This document shows, piece after piece, positions 43,647-44,778 of a DNA stretch of 44,778 bases. Origin of the DNA: Cyclobacteriaceae bacterium (GTDB taxonomy: Bacteria > Bacteroidota > Bacteroidia > Cytophagales > Cyclobacteriaceae); the NCBI GenBank assembly GCA_026989505.1, contig JALSJF010000240.1:1-44778 (forward strand), written 5' to 3'. Position numbers and translations under genes: made by a program. Each line of letters starts with the position of its first letter. The first letter of the stretch is position 1. The notes under the pieces were generated by a model. It was not told where the DNA came from, ran no database searches, and saw nothing but the letters and a program-made list of their open reading frames with translations.

Positions 43647-44093
43647 ATGATAAAAATTGATAAATACGATGTGGATACCGGGCTCTTTTACGATCCCCGG
43701 GATCATTATTGGGTAAAAATATCGGGTTCTACCGCCCGTGTGGGCATGAGCCCGCTTATTCAGGAAACCAGCGGGGCTTTTGTGGCTGTACAGCTTAATG
43801 GCCTGGATAAAACGTTTGCCCGGGGTGAGGCCATTGGCAGCATTGAGGCTGAGAAACACGTAGGCCCGGTGAAAATACCCTTGTCGGGCAAAGTAACCCG
43901 GGTGAACGAAGCAGTAATTAACAACCCCCGCCTGATAAATTATGACCCGTATGGTGAGGGCTGGCTGATTGAAATGGAGCTGACCAATGCCGATGCCGAA
44001 GTGCCGGAGTTGATTTTTGGCGACCACCAGGTGGTAGCCTGGTTTGAGGAAGAACTGAAAAAATTCTCGGATAAAGGATGGATAGCCCAGTAA
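43647..44093 (+). CDS. lbpA2: Lipoate-binding protein LbpA, second copy
   Basis: 148 residues, GcvH-like, with the attachment Lys70 in SIEAEKHVGPVKIPLSGKV and LINYDPYGEGWLIEMEL near the C-terminus. It differs clearly from LbpA1 (ESGKWVG against EAEKHVG around the Lys; a different N-terminus and tail), so it is not a recent duplicate. It lies between the sHdrC2-B2 fusion and a LipS-type gene with 16 bases of overlap into the latter. It may serve the same complex in another step or state. Confidence 0.9.
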   Translation: MIKIDKYDVDTGLFYDPRDHYWVKISGSTARVGMSPLIQETSGAFVAVQLNGLDKTFARGEAIGSIEAEKHVGPVKIPLSGKVTRVNEAVINNPRLINYDPYGEGWLIEMELTNADAEVPELIFGDHQVVAWFEEELKKFSDKGWIAQ

Positions 44094-44778
44094 TAGCCGA
44101 ACAAAGCCTGATGGAGCAGGCCTTTGCCGTACGCAAAGCCAACTTTTGCGATGACATAAAATTTTATGCCCCCGGCTTGAAATCCTATAATATTCCGGAG
44201 TTTGAGCAGCAAAACCCCAACGCATTTTTGCCTATCAGTGTTACCGGCAACGCCTGTGCCCTCGACTGTGACCACTGCGATACCCGTATCCTCGACCCCA
44301 TGATCCCCCTGGATATGAAAGAAGGGGTGTTTGGTATGTGTGAAAAAATGCAGGCCAAAGGTACCGAATCGGTGCTGATCAGCGGTGGCTCCATGCGCAA
44401 CGGCCAGGTACCTTTTATGCGCCATATCGATGATATCAAGCGGGTAAAAGATGAACTAAGCATGAAAATTATTATGCACACCGGGCTGGTGAGCGAGGAG
44501 ATGGCCGAGGGGCTGGCCTATGCCGGGGTTGACGGGGTGGCCCTCGATATTATTGGCGCCCGGGAAACAATAGAGCAGGTATATCATATGAAGGCCACGG
44601 TACAAGACTTTGATACCACCCTGGAAAGGCTTACCCGTCATGGGTTGAGTATCCGGCCGCATATCATCATTGGTTTGCACTATGGCCGCCTTTTGGGGGA
44701 GTACAAGGCCCTGGAGATGATTAAAAAGTACCCCACCCACGCCTTGATCCTGGTAATTTTAACCCCCCTGCAGGATAC
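44078..44778 (+). CDS. Radical-SAM lipoyl synthase of the LipS1/LipS2 type (3' end outside window)
   Basis: About 233 residues are visible; the frame is open at the window edge. It starts at ATG 44078 inside the end of lbpA2 (16-base overlap); ATG 44111 is an alternative. The radical-SAM motif is CALDCDHC (CxxxCxxC), in ISVTGNACALDCDHCDTRI. A TIM-barrel-like pattern follows (VLISGGSMRNG, IIMHTGLVS, VDGVALDIIG, IRPHIIIGLHYG). In sHdr clusters two such enzymes, LipS1 and LipS2, together insert both sulfur atoms into octanoyl-LbpA. This one looks more LipS1-like to me, and the partner may lie just beyond the edge. A general biotin-synthase-like annotation would be wrong here given the context. 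Confidence 0.82.
   Translation, partial: MDSPVIAEQSLMEQAFAVRKANFCDDIKFYAPGLKSYNIPEFEQQNPNAFLPISVTGNACALDCDHCDTRILDPMIPLDMKEGVFGMCEKMQAKGTESVLISGGSMRNGQVPFMRHIDDIKRVKDELSMKIIMHTGLVSEEMAEGLAYAGVDGVALDIIGARETIEQVYHMKATVQDFDTTLERLTRHGLSIRPHIIIGLHYGRLLGEYKALEMIKKYPTHALILVILTPLQD

Noticed and set aside
1-44778. CRISPR arrays, insertion sequences, prophage or rRNA genes
   Set aside because: No regularly spaced repeats, transposase or integrase frames, phage structural genes or rRNA sequences were found on reading through the window.

Overview
The window is about 44.8 kb of a Bacteroidota (Bacteroidetes) chromosome, probably from a Cytophagales- or Chitinophagales-like lineage. Lineage markers are a secreted repeat protein ending in a type IX secretion C-terminal domain with a YPNP motif (1-921), a Y_Y_Y/two-component-propeller histidine kinase (1833-5111), a fused E1 alpha/beta 2-oxoacid dehydrogenase (8078-10156), a DUF5686 outer-membrane protein (20302-22809), SPOR/ExbB/ExbD/TonB genes, and TANNTTTG-like promoter candidates. 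Bases are close to balanced in GC throughout. No phage, transposase, CRISPR array or rRNA is seen.

Layout. 1-5.1 kb: tail of a T9SS-secreted protein, a small lipoprotein, a hairpin-rich intergenic region with a strong terminator, and a propeller sensor kinase. 5.2-10.2 kb: riboflavin synthase, an archaeal-type GH13 alpha-amylase lipoprotein with a LacI-type operator upstream, a PAP2 phosphatase and the fused E1 enzyme. 10.2-13.7 kb: a BamA/TamA-like barrel and a divergent TrmH-family methyltransferase, flanked by two related palindromic elements in inverted orientation. 13.7-20.2 kb: a small membrane protein, topoisomerase IV (parE-parC), trmH and a SanA-like protein. 20.3-30 kb: envelope proteins, a tRNA-Leu(CAG), holA and a TPR/beta-barrel pair. 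30-35 kb: a SPOR-ExbB-ExbD-TonB operon, folC and trmB.

35.06 kb to the right edge: the most notable region. A single-strand, tightly spaced gene set encodes a sulfur-oxidizing heterodisulfide-reductase-like (sHdr) system with its lipoate-binding proteins. The order is ArsR-type regulator, TusA, DsrE3A-like, lipoate-protein ligase sLpl(AB), an unknown 81-residue acidic protein, a second DsrE-like protein, LbpA1, sHdrC1, sHdrB1, sHdrA, the conserved 'Hyp' protein, a fused sHdrC2-B2 (B3-like) protein, LbpA2, and a radical-SAM LipS-type lipoyl synthase cut by the window edge. From family knowledge, TusA and DsrE proteins pass protein-bound sulfane sulfur to the cytoplasmic sHdr complex. LbpA is its lipoylated partner, and sLpl(AB) with LipS1/LipS2 makes the lipoyl group on LbpA. 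The cluster therefore looks like a self-contained dissimilatory sulfur-oxidation module in an otherwise ordinary heterotrophic Bacteroidota chromosome. It carries two different LbpA proteins, its own regulator with a C-terminal Cys pair, and a 17-bp palindrome at the likely promoter. No dsrAB, sox or etfAB gene is visible, but the cluster runs off the right end.

All functional statements come from reading motifs by eye. No database search was run.
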